Positions 8,072-16,223 of a stretch of DNA of 48,527 nucleotides are shown here, piece after piece. A program made the translations under genes and the position numbers. The DNA comes from Dolichospermum compactum NIES-806 (lineage in GTDB: Bacteria > Cyanobacteriota > Cyanobacteriia > Cyanobacteriales > Nostocaceae), in the NCBI RefSeq assembly GCF_002368115.1, contig NZ_AP018316.1, positions 1,158,525-1,207,051 on the forward strand, given 5' to 3'. The notes beneath the pieces are model-generated. The model was given only the letters and a program-made list of their open reading frames with translations. It searched no databases and had not been told where the DNA came from. Positions within the stretch are counted from its first letter, which is position 1. Every line of letters begins with the position of its first letter.

Positions 8072-8347
8072 TTATAAAATTTCAAATCTCAGCCGTTTTG
8101 AGGATAAGTTCAAATTACGCAAAGATTCTAATTCACTCATATCAGTTATAACTTTACGTAATGTTTCACTAAAATAAACAACCTCATAATTAGGTGCAAG
8201 TTCTTTTTGCGTTTCTGGGTCAATATCGCCAGCTTTATCAGAATTTACCCACCATAACGGGTAACATTCATAATCAGCCATGAGTTTGATTTTTTCTATT
8301 TTAAGCTGTTTGTCGTTTTTCATGTTTAATACTTCCCCAAGTTTCAA
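8072..8347 (-). CDS. small conserved protein, third gene of TA operon
   Basis: This 91-aa protein has a charged N-terminus (KNDKQLKIEKIKLMADYECY) followed by PLWWVNSDKAGDIDPETQKE, the pattern of a common cyanobacterial small-protein family with a KxxxMADYxCYPLW core and no assigned function. Its ATG overlaps the TGA of the YoeB-like toxin gene (ATGA), so it is translationally coupled to the toxin and belongs to the same operon. It is not one of the usual RelBE/YefM components. Whether it tunes the toxin is unknown. Confidence 0.65.
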   Translation of the reverse strand: MKLGEVLNMKNDKQLKIEKIKLMADYECYPLWWVNSDKAGDIDPETQKELAPNYEVVYFSETLRKVITDMSELESLRNLNLSSKRLRFEIL

Positions 8348-8646
8348 TAATGAAATCTAGCTTGTAGAAAATCAATTCTGTCATCACTAATTAGATAAAC
8401 AATTCGATGTTCTTGGGTAAGTCGTCGTGACCACGCATCTGAATCTAAATATTTCAGAGGTTCTGGTTTTCCAGTACCAGTAAAAGGATCTCGCATAATC
8501 GCTTCAATTAAATTAAAAGCACGCAGCGCAGTTTTACGGTTTGTCTCTACCCAAAAAGCGAGGTCTTCCCGAAATTCTGGATGAAATACAGCATCCCGAA
8601 TTTTAATTTCTGAGGGTTTTGATTCATCCTTTTTCTTTTTGGTCAA
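8344..8646 (-). CDS. yoeB: Txe/YoeB family toxin
   Basis: YoeB toxins are ribosome-dependent mRNA endonucleases. This 100-aa protein shows the whole family pattern: FHPEFREDLAFWVETNRKTA (~residues 22-41), DPFTGTGKPEPLKYL (~53-67), WSRRLTQEHRIVYL (~72-85) with the catalytic Glu and Arg region, and the invariant C-terminal ARFHY. The start appears to be TTG at 8646, overlapping the antitoxin end by 23 bp. The ATG at the antitoxin stop is out of frame. It is preceded by its YefM/Phd antitoxin and followed by a coupled small gene. Confidence 0.88.
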   Translation of the reverse strand: MTKKKKDESKPSEIKIRDAVFHPEFREDLAFWVETNRKTALRAFNLIEAIMRDPFTGTGKPEPLKYLDSDAWSRRLTQEHRIVYLISDDRIDFLQARFHY

Positions 8647-8917
8647 TTCCCAACTCCTGACGTAATTCGTTAATATTTTGCGGTTTTAAAGTTCTGGCTT
8701 TTGCTCTTTCTAAAGCAGTTAAAAGACGCGCTGCATTTTTAGGCGATCGCAGTAAATGAGTTGTTTCTAATAAACTTGCTAATTCGTCAGCAGCAATAAG
8801 GGCGACGTTTTCACCGTCAGGTTGGGTAATAATCATCACTTCTCTATCTGCAACTACTTGAGCGCAGATGTCAGCTAGGTTATTACGAGCATCTGTTAAG
8901 TTTGTTTGGTTGGACAT
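8624..8917 (-). CDS. yefM: YefM/Phd family antitoxin
   Basis: This 97-aa protein starts at the inner ATG (8917, MSNQTNLTDARNNLADICAQ). An upstream ATG at 8935 would add six residues. The N-terminal part is the Phd/YefM DNA-binding fold: ARNNLADICAQVVADREVMI followed by ITQPDGENVALIAADELASL. The later helices wrap the toxin. It binds and neutralises the downstream YoeB and represses the operon. Gene order and overlap are canonical. Confidence 0.87.
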   Translation of the reverse strand: MSNQTNLTDARNNLADICAQVVADREVMIITQPDGENVALIAADELASLLETTHLLRSPKNAARLLTALERAKARTLKPQNINELRQELGIDQKEKG

Positions 8918-8981
8918 GGTGGGATTTTTCCTCATGCTGTAGCTGATATTTTCAATATTATCAGTTAGCTTTCTAACCCGT

Positions 8982-9029
8982 CTGGGAATTAATTCCCAGT
9001 CTAATAGCCGAAGTCCGTTAAAACGGACT
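8982..9029. repeat. double-hairpin intergenic repeat, copy 1
   Basis: Two palindromes lie in a row: CTGGGAATTAATTCCCAG (8982-8999), and AGTCCGTT/AACGGACT around 9012-9029, joined by TCTAATAGCCGA. The same two-hairpin plan, with compensating base changes, recurs at 39793-39840, 45609-45650 and 46598-46645, and a half copy is at 33147-33164. It lies upstream of the yefM operon and downstream of the DUF4926 gene. Confidence 0.75.
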
Positions 9030-9051
9030 CAATGATTATATTTTAAGCTGT

Positions 9052-9294
9052 CTATTTAGTATTATATTCAACACTTCCCCAACTTTGAGGAAGAGGGTTA
9101 ACCCAGGAAATAGGAATAGAAACAATATCTAGAGTTTCACCATCTTCAAAGACTTCTAAAATATATCCTGGTTCTGGCTGGGTTGTAGTAGGATTGAGAT
9201 GATCTAAAACAACCCCCTTATTACCAGCTTTTACAGGACTATTTGGAACATCTTGTTTTATTTCTACCCATTGGAATAAGGTAACTGTTGTCAT
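9052..9294 (-). CDS. DUF4926 domain protein
   Basis: This 80-aa protein has the DUF4926 layout: an N-terminal LFQWVEIKQDVPNSPVKAGN, GNKGVVLDHL, and a GYILEVFEDGETLDIVSIPI strand pair. These small beta-rich proteins are of unknown function and often sit next to toxin-antitoxin or DUF6883-type genes in cyanobacteria. Here it lies upstream of the yefM-yoeB operon on the same strand, separated by a repeat. The start is the ATG at 9294. Confidence 0.8.
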   Translation of the reverse strand: MTTVTLFQWVEIKQDVPNSPVKAGNKGVVLDHLNPTTTQPEPGYILEVFEDGETLDIVSIPISWVNPLPQSWGSVEYNTK

Positions 9295-9375
9295 CTTTTA
9301 ATTCTCACCTAAGTTATTAATTAAGGATAGTTTAAACCCCCCTTAGTTTACATAAGAGGGGTTTGACTGTATTAG

Positions 9376-9556
9376 GGTTTAAAAGTTTTTGTGTTTGAGT
9401 TTAAGAGTTTTTGTGTTTAAGTTTAAAAGTTTTTGTGTTTGAGTTTAAAAGTTTTTTGTGTTTAAGTTTAAGAGTTTTTGTGTTTGAGTTTAAGAGTTTT
9501 TGTGTTTGAGTTTTGAAGTTTAAGTTTTGAAGTTTAAGTTTTGAGTTTAATTTTTT
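9376..9556. repeat. minisatellite (22-bp and 14-bp units)
   Basis: About six copies of a 22-bp unit, GTTTAAAAGTTTTTGTGTTT plus GA, run from ~9376 to ~9512, alternating A/G at the AAAA/AAGA and GA/AA positions. They pass into three copies of a 14-bp unit, GTTTTGAAGTTTAA (to ~9556). One unit has an extra T. No stable open frame runs through it. It lies 3' of the small gene at 9622-9786. Confidence 0.85.
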
Positions 9557-9621
9557 GAGGTTTTTTCCCTAATACAGTTTTTTAGAAAAACTTTTCAGAG
9601 ACTATCTGAGATTTTGACATC

Positions 9622-9786
9622 TCAATCTAGATTTTTCTTTTTGTTTTTCTTTTGTTTTTCCTGCCAATTGATAACAATGTTACCTGGACAGGGTGGCGTA
9701 ATAATTTTACTTCCCTCTGGATATTTATAATTCAGAAAAATGCAGATTATTCCTGGAATCAAGCATACAGGTATGCTAACTTTCAT
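9622..9786 (-). CDS. 54-aa single-pass membrane peptide (uncalled small gene)
   Basis: An ATG at 9786 is preceded by AAAGGAGTAAGCT, a near-perfect ribosome site (AGGAG, 7 bp spacing). The peptide begins MKVSIPVCLIPGIICIFLNY, which is one hydrophobic segment. A short KYPEGSKIITPPCPGNIVIN part follows, and then a Lys/Asn/Gln-rich tail (WQEKQKKNKKKNLD). A tail this basic after one membrane segment suggests an N-out, C-in anchor. No family is recognised. It lies downstream of chlB on the same strand. The strong ribosome site is the main reason to call it real. Confidence 0.6.
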   Translation of the reverse strand: MKVSIPVCLIPGIICIFLNYKYPEGSKIITPPCPGNIVINWQEKQKKNKKKNLD

Positions 9787-9979
9787 AGCTTACTCCTTTC
9801 AAAATAAAATTTACCAGCAAAAAACCCTGGTAAATAGGTTGATTTTTGAATGAGATACTATGCTTTCAAACATACCTTACTAATATAATATAGGAGGAGT
9901 AGAGTGTCAATAGCAAAAAAGTAAGTAGTGAAGAATAAATTACCCCTCACCACTCACCCTTATCATCTAACCCCCAAAC

Positions 9980-11506
9980 CTAAGCCCCTACAGACTCCTT
10001 AGCTGCATACAAAACCTCAGCCGAGATATCTTTAAACCCACGCTCACGGGCAAACTTTTCAGTATTTCGCTTCACTTTCCCGCGCACAAAACCAGGAATT
10101 TTATTCAATTCTGCTTGGCCATCTTTTGTCCAATTCAAACCAGATTCCGCAGAAATTCCTTTGGTAATTACTTCTTTTGTATCGTGTCCACCAAAGATTT
10201 CTAATAAGTGATCTTCCATGCCCAAAGTGAAGGAATTGTAGATTAAATCTGTGATTTGATTTGTACCTTCATAACCCATAAATGGCTTGTAACCAATGGG
10301 GAAATTCTGCACGTGAATAGGCGCTGCAATCACACCGCAGGGAATATCCAAACGTTTACCAACGTGACGTTCCATCTGTGTACCAAATATAGCAGAAGGT
10401 TCGACGCGAGCGATCGCATCCCCGATTTCACCATGATCATCTGTAATCAATACTTCATCGCAATATTCGCTCACCTGTTCTCTAAACCAGTCAGCATCAT
10501 ACTTGCAATAAGTACCAGCCCACACCACGTGAATCCCCATTTCCCGCGCCAGAATCTTCGTTAAAGCCGCTGCATGAGTATTATCACCAAATACCACCGC
10601 TTTCTTCCCAGTCAAGTTCTGACAGTCAATAGAACGGGAGAACCAAGCCGCTTGGGATACGTGCAGAGTTTGTTCATTAATGAAATCTTCGTAATTAACC
10701 TCAGCACCTTGGGCGTTAATTACCTGCTGAATTTTACGGATACATTTAGCAGTTTCCACAACACCCATCGGCGTAATATCTACGTAAGGAGTCCCGAATT
10801 GTTCTTCTAAATATTTAGCTGTAGTTAACCCCAGTTCCCGATAAGGAATTAGATTAAACCAAGCTTGAGGCATAGTTTTTAACTCATGAACAGACGCACC
10901 TTCAGGAATGACAGTATTTACCTGAATGCCTAAATCAGTCATTAACCGCTTCAGTTCAGTAACATCGTGATTATTGTGGAAACCCAGAGTAGAAACCCCG
11001 ATAATGTTAACTGAGGGTTTTGCAGTTTTCCCTGCGGGTAATTCCCCCCGCTTCCGGGCTTTCTCAATGTAATATTGGACGATTTGTTGTAAAGTCCGGT
11101 CTGCGGCTTGTAATTCATTGTAGCGGTAATGGTTCACGTCCGCCAGCATTACGTCCCCTTTTGCTTCCAACTGCGCCCTTCCCACAAAGTTGTGTAAGTC
11201 TTCTTGCAAAATACTGGAAGTGCAGGTAGGAGTTAAAACGATTAAATCTGGGTGTTCTTCCGCGTCTTTGCGGGTGATGTTGTCTACCACCTTTTCTTGA
11301 GAACCTCGCGCTAAAACGTTTCTGTCAACCACGCTGGTTGTAACTGGGGTAAAGTTTCTTTCCCGCGATAGCATGGAACGCATAACGTTAAAGTAGTCAT
11401 CACCGAGGGGCGCGTGCATGATAGCATGAACGTTTTTAAAGGAACTTGCAATCCGCAAAGTCCCAATGTGGGCGGGTCCTGAATACATCCAGTAAGCCAA
11501 TTTCAT
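9980..11506 (-). CDS. chlB: light-independent protochlorophyllide reductase subunit B
   Basis: ChlB (508 aa) pairs with ChlN to form the NB component of dark-operative protochlorophyllide reductase, a nitrogenase-like enzyme that makes chlorophyllide without light. Key residues seen are MKLAYWMYSGPAHIG at the N-terminus, Asp36 in APLGDDYFNV (the unusual cluster ligand of this subunit), and Cys95 in LTPTCTSSIL. The C-terminal light-independent reductase domain (TKDGQAELNKIPGFVRGKVK) is intact. The length is normal. No chlN or chlL is adjacent. The enzyme is oxygen-sensitive, so expression is expected in the dark or at low oxygen. Confidence 0.97.
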   Translation of the reverse strand: MKLAYWMYSGPAHIGTLRIASSFKNVHAIMHAPLGDDYFNVMRSMLSRERNFTPVTTSVVDRNVLARGSQEKVVDNITRKDAEEHPDLIVLTPTCTSSILQEDLHNFVGRAQLEAKGDVMLADVNHYRYNELQAADRTLQQIVQYYIEKARKRGELPAGKTAKPSVNIIGVSTLGFHNNHDVTELKRLMTDLGIQVNTVIPEGASVHELKTMPQAWFNLIPYRELGLTTAKYLEEQFGTPYVDITPMGVVETAKCIRKIQQVINAQGAEVNYEDFINEQTLHVSQAAWFSRSIDCQNLTGKKAVVFGDNTHAAALTKILAREMGIHVVWAGTYCKYDADWFREQVSEYCDEVLITDDHGEIGDAIARVEPSAIFGTQMERHVGKRLDIPCGVIAAPIHVQNFPIGYKPFMGYEGTNQITDLIYNSFTLGMEDHLLEIFGGHDTKEVITKGISAESGLNWTKDGQAELNKIPGFVRGKVKRNTEKFARERGFKDISAEVLYAAKESVGA

Positions 11507-11748
11507 CCTGTGTTCTCCCTTGACAAGTCAAATAACTATAAGTGCTTGATTATTAAATCGTTTCTGATTTTCTCAAACCTAACCGCTATGAACAAATAAG
11601 GTTTGTTGCGAGGTTATTTGGTATAGGAGACGGTAAAACCTAGTGGCTGACTGGGTTATGGCTGATTATTTAAACAATATTTATGTTGTTTAAGTAAATA
11701 AATCTTAACGTTTTGCAAAATATTTGGATCAAAATTTCCCAAACTATT

Positions 11749-14220
11749 TTACCGGGTTTTGTATGGTCCGAGAAATCTCTCTCCGTTAAAATGAATTAAA
11801 TGATCTGGTTGATCTGCTACCCAAACTTCTGTTTCCCAAGAGATCTCAGCTAGATACCGAGTCATGTCCTTGCGACTGGGAAAAGCAGTCATAAAAACTA
11901 ATCCCTTGCTACTAGACTGAAATAGTTGTTTTAGTTCATTGTGTCGTTTTAAATTCACAGGTCCATGACTGGTGACAGCTTCTATTAATATTAGCCAGTC
12001 TTGTTGTTGATAATAAACTACAACATCTGGCATTTTACCATGAGGATCTAAATCAATTCCTATTTCTCGAAACTTTTGAGTTTCATTAATAATGAACTTA
12101 TCCCCAGCATCACCGACATAAAGAACCAAACCTCCTGGTGTAAATCTGGGACAAAAATTTTCTAAAATGTCTTTGATTAAATTATTTTGTCCACCTGATG
12201 ATAGATAAATTGCTTGTCCATTGGGTAAACTAACGGGAATTGTGGAGATATTTCGAGTTCTATCCTGCAATAAATTCTTGACAGAAATAGTATAATTACG
12301 ATGAGATTCTTCCCACTGATCAGAACCATAAGATTGTATCAGCGAAAGTGCTTGTTGCTGAAGTTGATAACACCATTTAGGACTATTAATTGGTCGGTCG
12401 GGTTGATCTGGATTTTCCACTACTAAACCCATTTGTACAAACTGGTGCATTGTTTGTCTTCTCACTGTTTCCCTTGTATTTGGTGCGTATTGTTTTCCAT
12501 AAAAATCACGAAACCAATCCATCATTTCAGTAATTCTGCGTTTGGGTGTTGTTGCTTGATCCCAAGAAGTTTCCGGTCGAATGTCTGCCAATGCGAGTAA
12601 GCACAGTGCGGATCTTTCGTTTTGCTGTTCTTTGGGTGCAGAAATTTCTTTAAGAATAGTTAGTGCTTCTTGAATACGTTTACTAGCGTGAATTGTGTTG
12701 ATTGCTTCACTCATAATTGATAGATTTTGATGTACAAGTTGATCAATTTGATCTTGATCAAACGCAGATTCATGAATTTGTGTTCCTAGTTTTATTAAAT
12801 CATTTTTACAGGGGTATTTAATTTTTCGTAGGTCTGTAGCATTAACTTGTGTGTTACCACTAAATAGGCGAAAGTATTGATCAAATAAAGTTGAATTGAG
12901 AAATGCTGTTAAACCTTTTGCTAAGTCGAGATTCATTCCTTTTCCCTTAGCATGATAATAGTTAAGATGATTTTCTATCCCCAATGCAGATGAATCTATA
13001 GGGTAAGACACAGCAGCAACAATACGGCGTTTTTCTTCCTTTGCAGAAAACCGTTTGACTACAATATAACAACCTGATGGAATTAACCATTTTTGTGTTT
13101 CTTGATTTTTTTCAATAGCAATTGATTTTTTCGGTTTTGTGGGAGGAAATAACACTTTTCCTGGTTTGATAGATTCTGGGTAAATTAAGGGAACTGTTTG
13201 ATCATCTAAGGAATTTCTTAAAGATGATTTGAGACGAAAATCTACAACTGGACCGGTTGAAATTTCTAAACTAAGTTCTTCTAATGTAGATGGAAATTTA
13301 TCCATTTGCACTTTTAAAGCATCTTCCAAAGAGTTGGTAAGAACATGGATAAACATTTCAGGATCATTTTTTTCAATAACTTGGTTATAGGGAACAAGTC
13401 TCATTTCCGAAAAACTATCTAATTCTTGTTCTGAGTTAATACTTATTTCTATAAATTTAGGTTTAATTTCTGTTTTTGTAGCATGAAAAATAATATTTTC
13501 TTGTAAAACATTATCTTCTGCAAAAGCTAATGAGCGACTTTCAAATATATGAATATTTTGGAGTACCATTTTTTCCAAAAAAGCTTGGCGAAAAGGACGA
13601 AAATAACTACCATTACAAAAGCTTCTCGGAGTAATTGCCACTATCTCTCCATTTATAGAAAGTTGTAATATGGATAGCCAAACAAATGCACTATATAAAT
13701 TTACCGTTTCAATTCCCAGCTTTGACAGTATTTTTTTCTCAATTGATTTACTGTTAATCTTTTTATAAGGTGGATTTAGAATTGCATGAGTAAAATTCTG
13801 GGTATAAGTATTAAAAAGTGGTAAATTATTTTCTGTAATACTTCCAATAAAGCTTTCATTCTGTAAACAATAATCTGTTTTAATCCCTCTATTTTTTAAG
13901 GCTTGACAACAGTGATTAAGACATTCTTGCAGCGAGGGTATAAAGCTTGCTTCTACTTCATAAGCTGTGATAAAACAACTTTCAACTTGATTAGAATTTG
14001 TCAATAATCGCTCTACAAAAGCAGCAGTTAAAGACCCAACACCAGCACCAGGATCTAGTAAATTAATATGACCTGATAAATTGTTAAATTGTCCTGCCAT
14101 CAATCTCGCAACTGTCGCAGGAGTCATAAATTGACCCAATTCACTTCTTTGTTTTGGGTTTAATTTTGCCGATAAATTAAATCTATTTATATCTGTGGAG
14201 TCTGTCAAGAAAGTTGTCAT
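11749..14220 (-). CDS. fused restriction-modification protein (N6-adenine MTase + BsuBI/PstI endonuclease)
   Basis: This is an 823-aa single-chain restriction-modification enzyme. The N-terminal half is an N6-adenine methyltransferase: GQFMTPATVARLM (29-41), the AdoMet motif LLDPGAGVGSL (54-64) and the catalytic NPPY (149-152). The middle resembles a target-recognition region. The C-terminal ~230 residues match the BsuBI/PstI endonuclease family: a helical part (IRPETSWDQATTPKRRITEM), then YVGDAGDKFI, then a PD...E core (PDVVVYYQQQDWLILIEAVT, D732 and E747). One protein can thus modify and cut. No specificity subunit is nearby. It is flanked by Uma2 nuclease genes. Confidence 0.85.
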   Translation of the reverse strand: MTTFLTDSTDINRFNLSAKLNPKQRSELGQFMTPATVARLMAGQFNNLSGHINLLDPGAGVGSLTAAFVERLLTNSNQVESCFITAYEVEASFIPSLQECLNHCCQALKNRGIKTDYCLQNESFIGSITENNLPLFNTYTQNFTHAILNPPYKKINSKSIEKKILSKLGIETVNLYSAFVWLSILQLSINGEIVAITPRSFCNGSYFRPFRQAFLEKMVLQNIHIFESRSLAFAEDNVLQENIIFHATKTEIKPKFIEISINSEQELDSFSEMRLVPYNQVIEKNDPEMFIHVLTNSLEDALKVQMDKFPSTLEELSLEISTGPVVDFRLKSSLRNSLDDQTVPLIYPESIKPGKVLFPPTKPKKSIAIEKNQETQKWLIPSGCYIVVKRFSAKEEKRRIVAAVSYPIDSSALGIENHLNYYHAKGKGMNLDLAKGLTAFLNSTLFDQYFRLFSGNTQVNATDLRKIKYPCKNDLIKLGTQIHESAFDQDQIDQLVHQNLSIMSEAINTIHASKRIQEALTILKEISAPKEQQNERSALCLLALADIRPETSWDQATTPKRRITEMMDWFRDFYGKQYAPNTRETVRRQTMHQFVQMGLVVENPDQPDRPINSPKWCYQLQQQALSLIQSYGSDQWEESHRNYTISVKNLLQDRTRNISTIPVSLPNGQAIYLSSGGQNNLIKDILENFCPRFTPGGLVLYVGDAGDKFIINETQKFREIGIDLDPHGKMPDVVVYYQQQDWLILIEAVTSHGPVNLKRHNELKQLFQSSSKGLVFMTAFPSRKDMTRYLAEISWETEVWVADQPDHLIHFNGERFLGPYKTR

Positions 14221-14304
14221 GTTATAGACAATAAAATTAGATAATGAAAATTGTGAATAATTTGCTATGATACACTCAGGGCTTTATTACTTATTACAAA
14301 AACT

Positions 14305-15003
14305 ATGGTAAAAATACCCTTTCTGGCTTCAACAATTCCTCCTTTAACAAACGGGGATAAACTCACCCGTTATGAATTTGAACGGCGATATAATACAACA
14401 TCTAAACCTAAAAAAGCTGAATTAATTGAAGGAATTGTTTATATTATGCCCGCTGCTCTGCGTTTTAGAAGTCATGGACAACCTCATGGTCGCATCTTAA
14501 CATGGATTGGTAATTATGAAGTTTTAACTCCTGGTGTGGCATTAGGAGTTGAACCTACAGTCCGGCTAGATTTAGATAATGAACCTCAACCTGATGCAAT
14601 TCTGATTATTATACCAGAAGCAGGTGGACAAACTCGAATTAGTGAGGACGATTATATTGAAGGTGCGCCGGAGTTGGTGGTAGAAATTGCTGCTAGTAGT
14701 GCAGCTATTGACCTACATGGCAAAAAACAAGCTTATCGTCGCAATGGAGTCAAAGAATATATTGTTTGGCAAGTTTTAGACCAAAAATTGAGTTGGTTTT
14801 CCTTAGAAGAAGGTGAATATTTAGAATTAGCACCTAATGAACAGGGAGTTTTACAAAGTCAGGTATTTCCAGGTTTATGGTTAGCGGTAAATGAATTATT
14901 AATAGGTAATATGCAAGTTGTTTTGAATGTTTTACAAGCTGGTTTACAGTCTCTAGAACACGCAGATTTTATAGAGAAATTAGGTGATTTGAAAAGCGAT
15001 TAG
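14305..15003 (+). CDS. Uma2 family endonuclease-like protein
   Basis: This 232-aa DUF820/Uma2 protein, with a PD-(D/E)XK-like fold, belongs to a family highly expanded in cyanobacteria with no proven role. Visible family features are LTRYEFERRYNTTSKPKKAE, LIEGIVYIMPAALRFRSHGQ, PQPDAILII, GAPELVVEIAASSA with the catalytic-type Glu, and KKQAYRRNGVKEYIVW with the following Lys. It starts at an ATG 85 bp from the divergent restriction-modification gene. The intact catalytic pattern suggests it is functional. Confidence 0.85.
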   Translation: MVKIPFLASTIPPLTNGDKLTRYEFERRYNTTSKPKKAELIEGIVYIMPAALRFRSHGQPHGRILTWIGNYEVLTPGVALGVEPTVRLDLDNEPQPDAILIIIPEAGGQTRISEDDYIEGAPELVVEIAASSAAIDLHGKKQAYRRNGVKEYIVWQVLDQKLSWFSLEEGEYLELAPNEQGVLQSQVFPGLWLAVNELLIGNMQVVLNVLQAGLQSLEHADFIEKLGDLKSD

Positions 15004-15068
15004 AACTCAGGGTTCTACATAGGAATTTAAGATACAATAGATTCAATCTCTAAACTTGGGTTTAAATT

Positions 15069-15842
15069 ATGATAACTACACTCATTGAACGAGAAGCAGA
15101 ACCGATTTTAATTAGCGACTTAACCTGGAGAGAATTTAAAGCTGTTGAACAGCTAATTGAGCGCCCAGGGTTAAGGTTATCCTTTTTAGATGGAGTCTTG
15201 GAGATTCGGAAAATGCCAGGGAAAAAACACGAAACTATCAAAGAACGTATTGGGGCTTGACTAGAAATTTATTTAGAATTTTTGGAATTAGATTTTACTC
15301 CTACTGGTTCTGTCACCCTGGAAAATGAATTTGAAAAGGTGAAAAAAGAAGGCGATAAATCTTATGAATTAGGACCAAATAGCCAACGTGCTGATTTAGT
15401 AATTGAGGTGGTTGTTAGTAGTGGAGGAATTGATAAACTGGAAGCATACAAACGGTTACAAATTCCTGAATTTATTATTACAGAAAGTACAAATTCATCA
15501 CCTTTTCTTGACGAATTAAACAGGAGAACAGAAATTTCTATATTAAATTGGTCAGATTATCAAACTTTTATTGGTGTGGGGACTGTACAGTATATTACTG
15601 TTAAAGTTGGTAATCAAATTGGTAAAGGTAGCAATGGTACTTACACAATTAGCCATTTGTTGAAAGCTGAAGGTTATGAATGGAATAAAACAAAAAAAGT
15701 TTGGTATCGTACCTATCCAGCAGAAGGTTTTTCAATTCCAGAATATTTTAATAATGCAAATTGGATTTCTCAAGCTGTGGGAATTGAAGTGCGGTTTTAT
15801 GACGATGCGGAAAATGAATTAGCATTTTATCATATTGACTAA
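15069..15842 (+). pseudogene. Uma2 family gene, nonsense-broken with foreign C-terminus
   Basis: This frame begins as a second Uma2 protein (LISDLTWREFKAVEQLIERP, LRLSFLDGVLEIRKMPGKKH). A TGA at 15258-15260 interrupts KERIGA-stop-LEIYLEF, where the family has a Leu or similar. The same frame continues through DFTPTGSVTLENEFE and VIEVVVSSGGIDKLEAYKRL. At about 15470 the Uma2 sequence ends, and a different C-terminus follows (ISHLLKAEGYEWNKTKKVWY and on to FYHID), resembling C-terminal tails of DNA-processing proteins. So both a nonsense codon and a fusion are present. A downstream TTG at 15282 could give a 186-aa product. Confidence 0.6.
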
Positions 15843-15899
15843 TATAGCTATGAATATATGTTAAAATTGGATTACCATAAATAGTGGAAAATTATTGCA

Positions 15900-16166
15900 A
15901 TGGAAATTACTAAACTATCAACTCAAGGTCAAATTACTATTCCCCAAGTTTTAAGAGATCAGTATCATTGGCAAGATGGACAGGAATTAATAATAATTAA
16001 TTTGGGGGATGGAATTTTATTAAAGCCTAAAAAAACTTTTCCAGAAACAAAATTAGATGATGCTGCTGGTTGTTTGAATTATCAAGGAAAAGCCAAAACA
16101 ATTGAAGAAATGGAAGAAGCGGTAGCACAAGGAATAGAAGAATTATGGAGTCAATTACAACAATAA
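15900..16166 (+). CDS. AbrB/MazE-type antitoxin (orphan)
   Basis: This 88-aa protein has an N-terminal swapped-hairpin AbrB/MazE/SpoVT domain: KLSTQGQITIPQVLRDQYHW, then DGQELIIINLGDGILLKP. The acidic C-terminal helix region (KTIEEMEEAVAQGIEELWSQ) would contact a toxin. Antitoxins of this sort normally precede a PIN-domain VapC gene. Here the next ~60 bp hold nothing, and the following gene is a disrupted DUF2887 gene, so the toxin is missing. Confidence 0.8.
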   Translation: MEITKLSTQGQITIPQVLRDQYHWQDGQELIIINLGDGILLKPKKTFPETKLDDAAGCLNYQGKAKTIEEMEEAVAQGIEELWSQLQQ

Positions 16167-16223
16167 ACCCACTTCGTAAGTTTCAGATAACTAAAATTTT
16201 ACTCCTCCAAACAACTTTTCAAA

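Noticed and set aside
8600..8646. ATG start for the YoeB-like toxin at the antitoxin stop (ATGA)
   Set aside because: That ATG is out of frame with the toxin; the in-frame choice is the TTG at 8646.
9376..9556. Possible CRISPR array
   Set aside because: The tract is a contiguous tandem repeat with no unique spacers and no cas genes nearby.
10256..11229. Open frames antisense to chlB
   Set aside because: They are shadows of a highly conserved gene with no ribosome sites or family matches.
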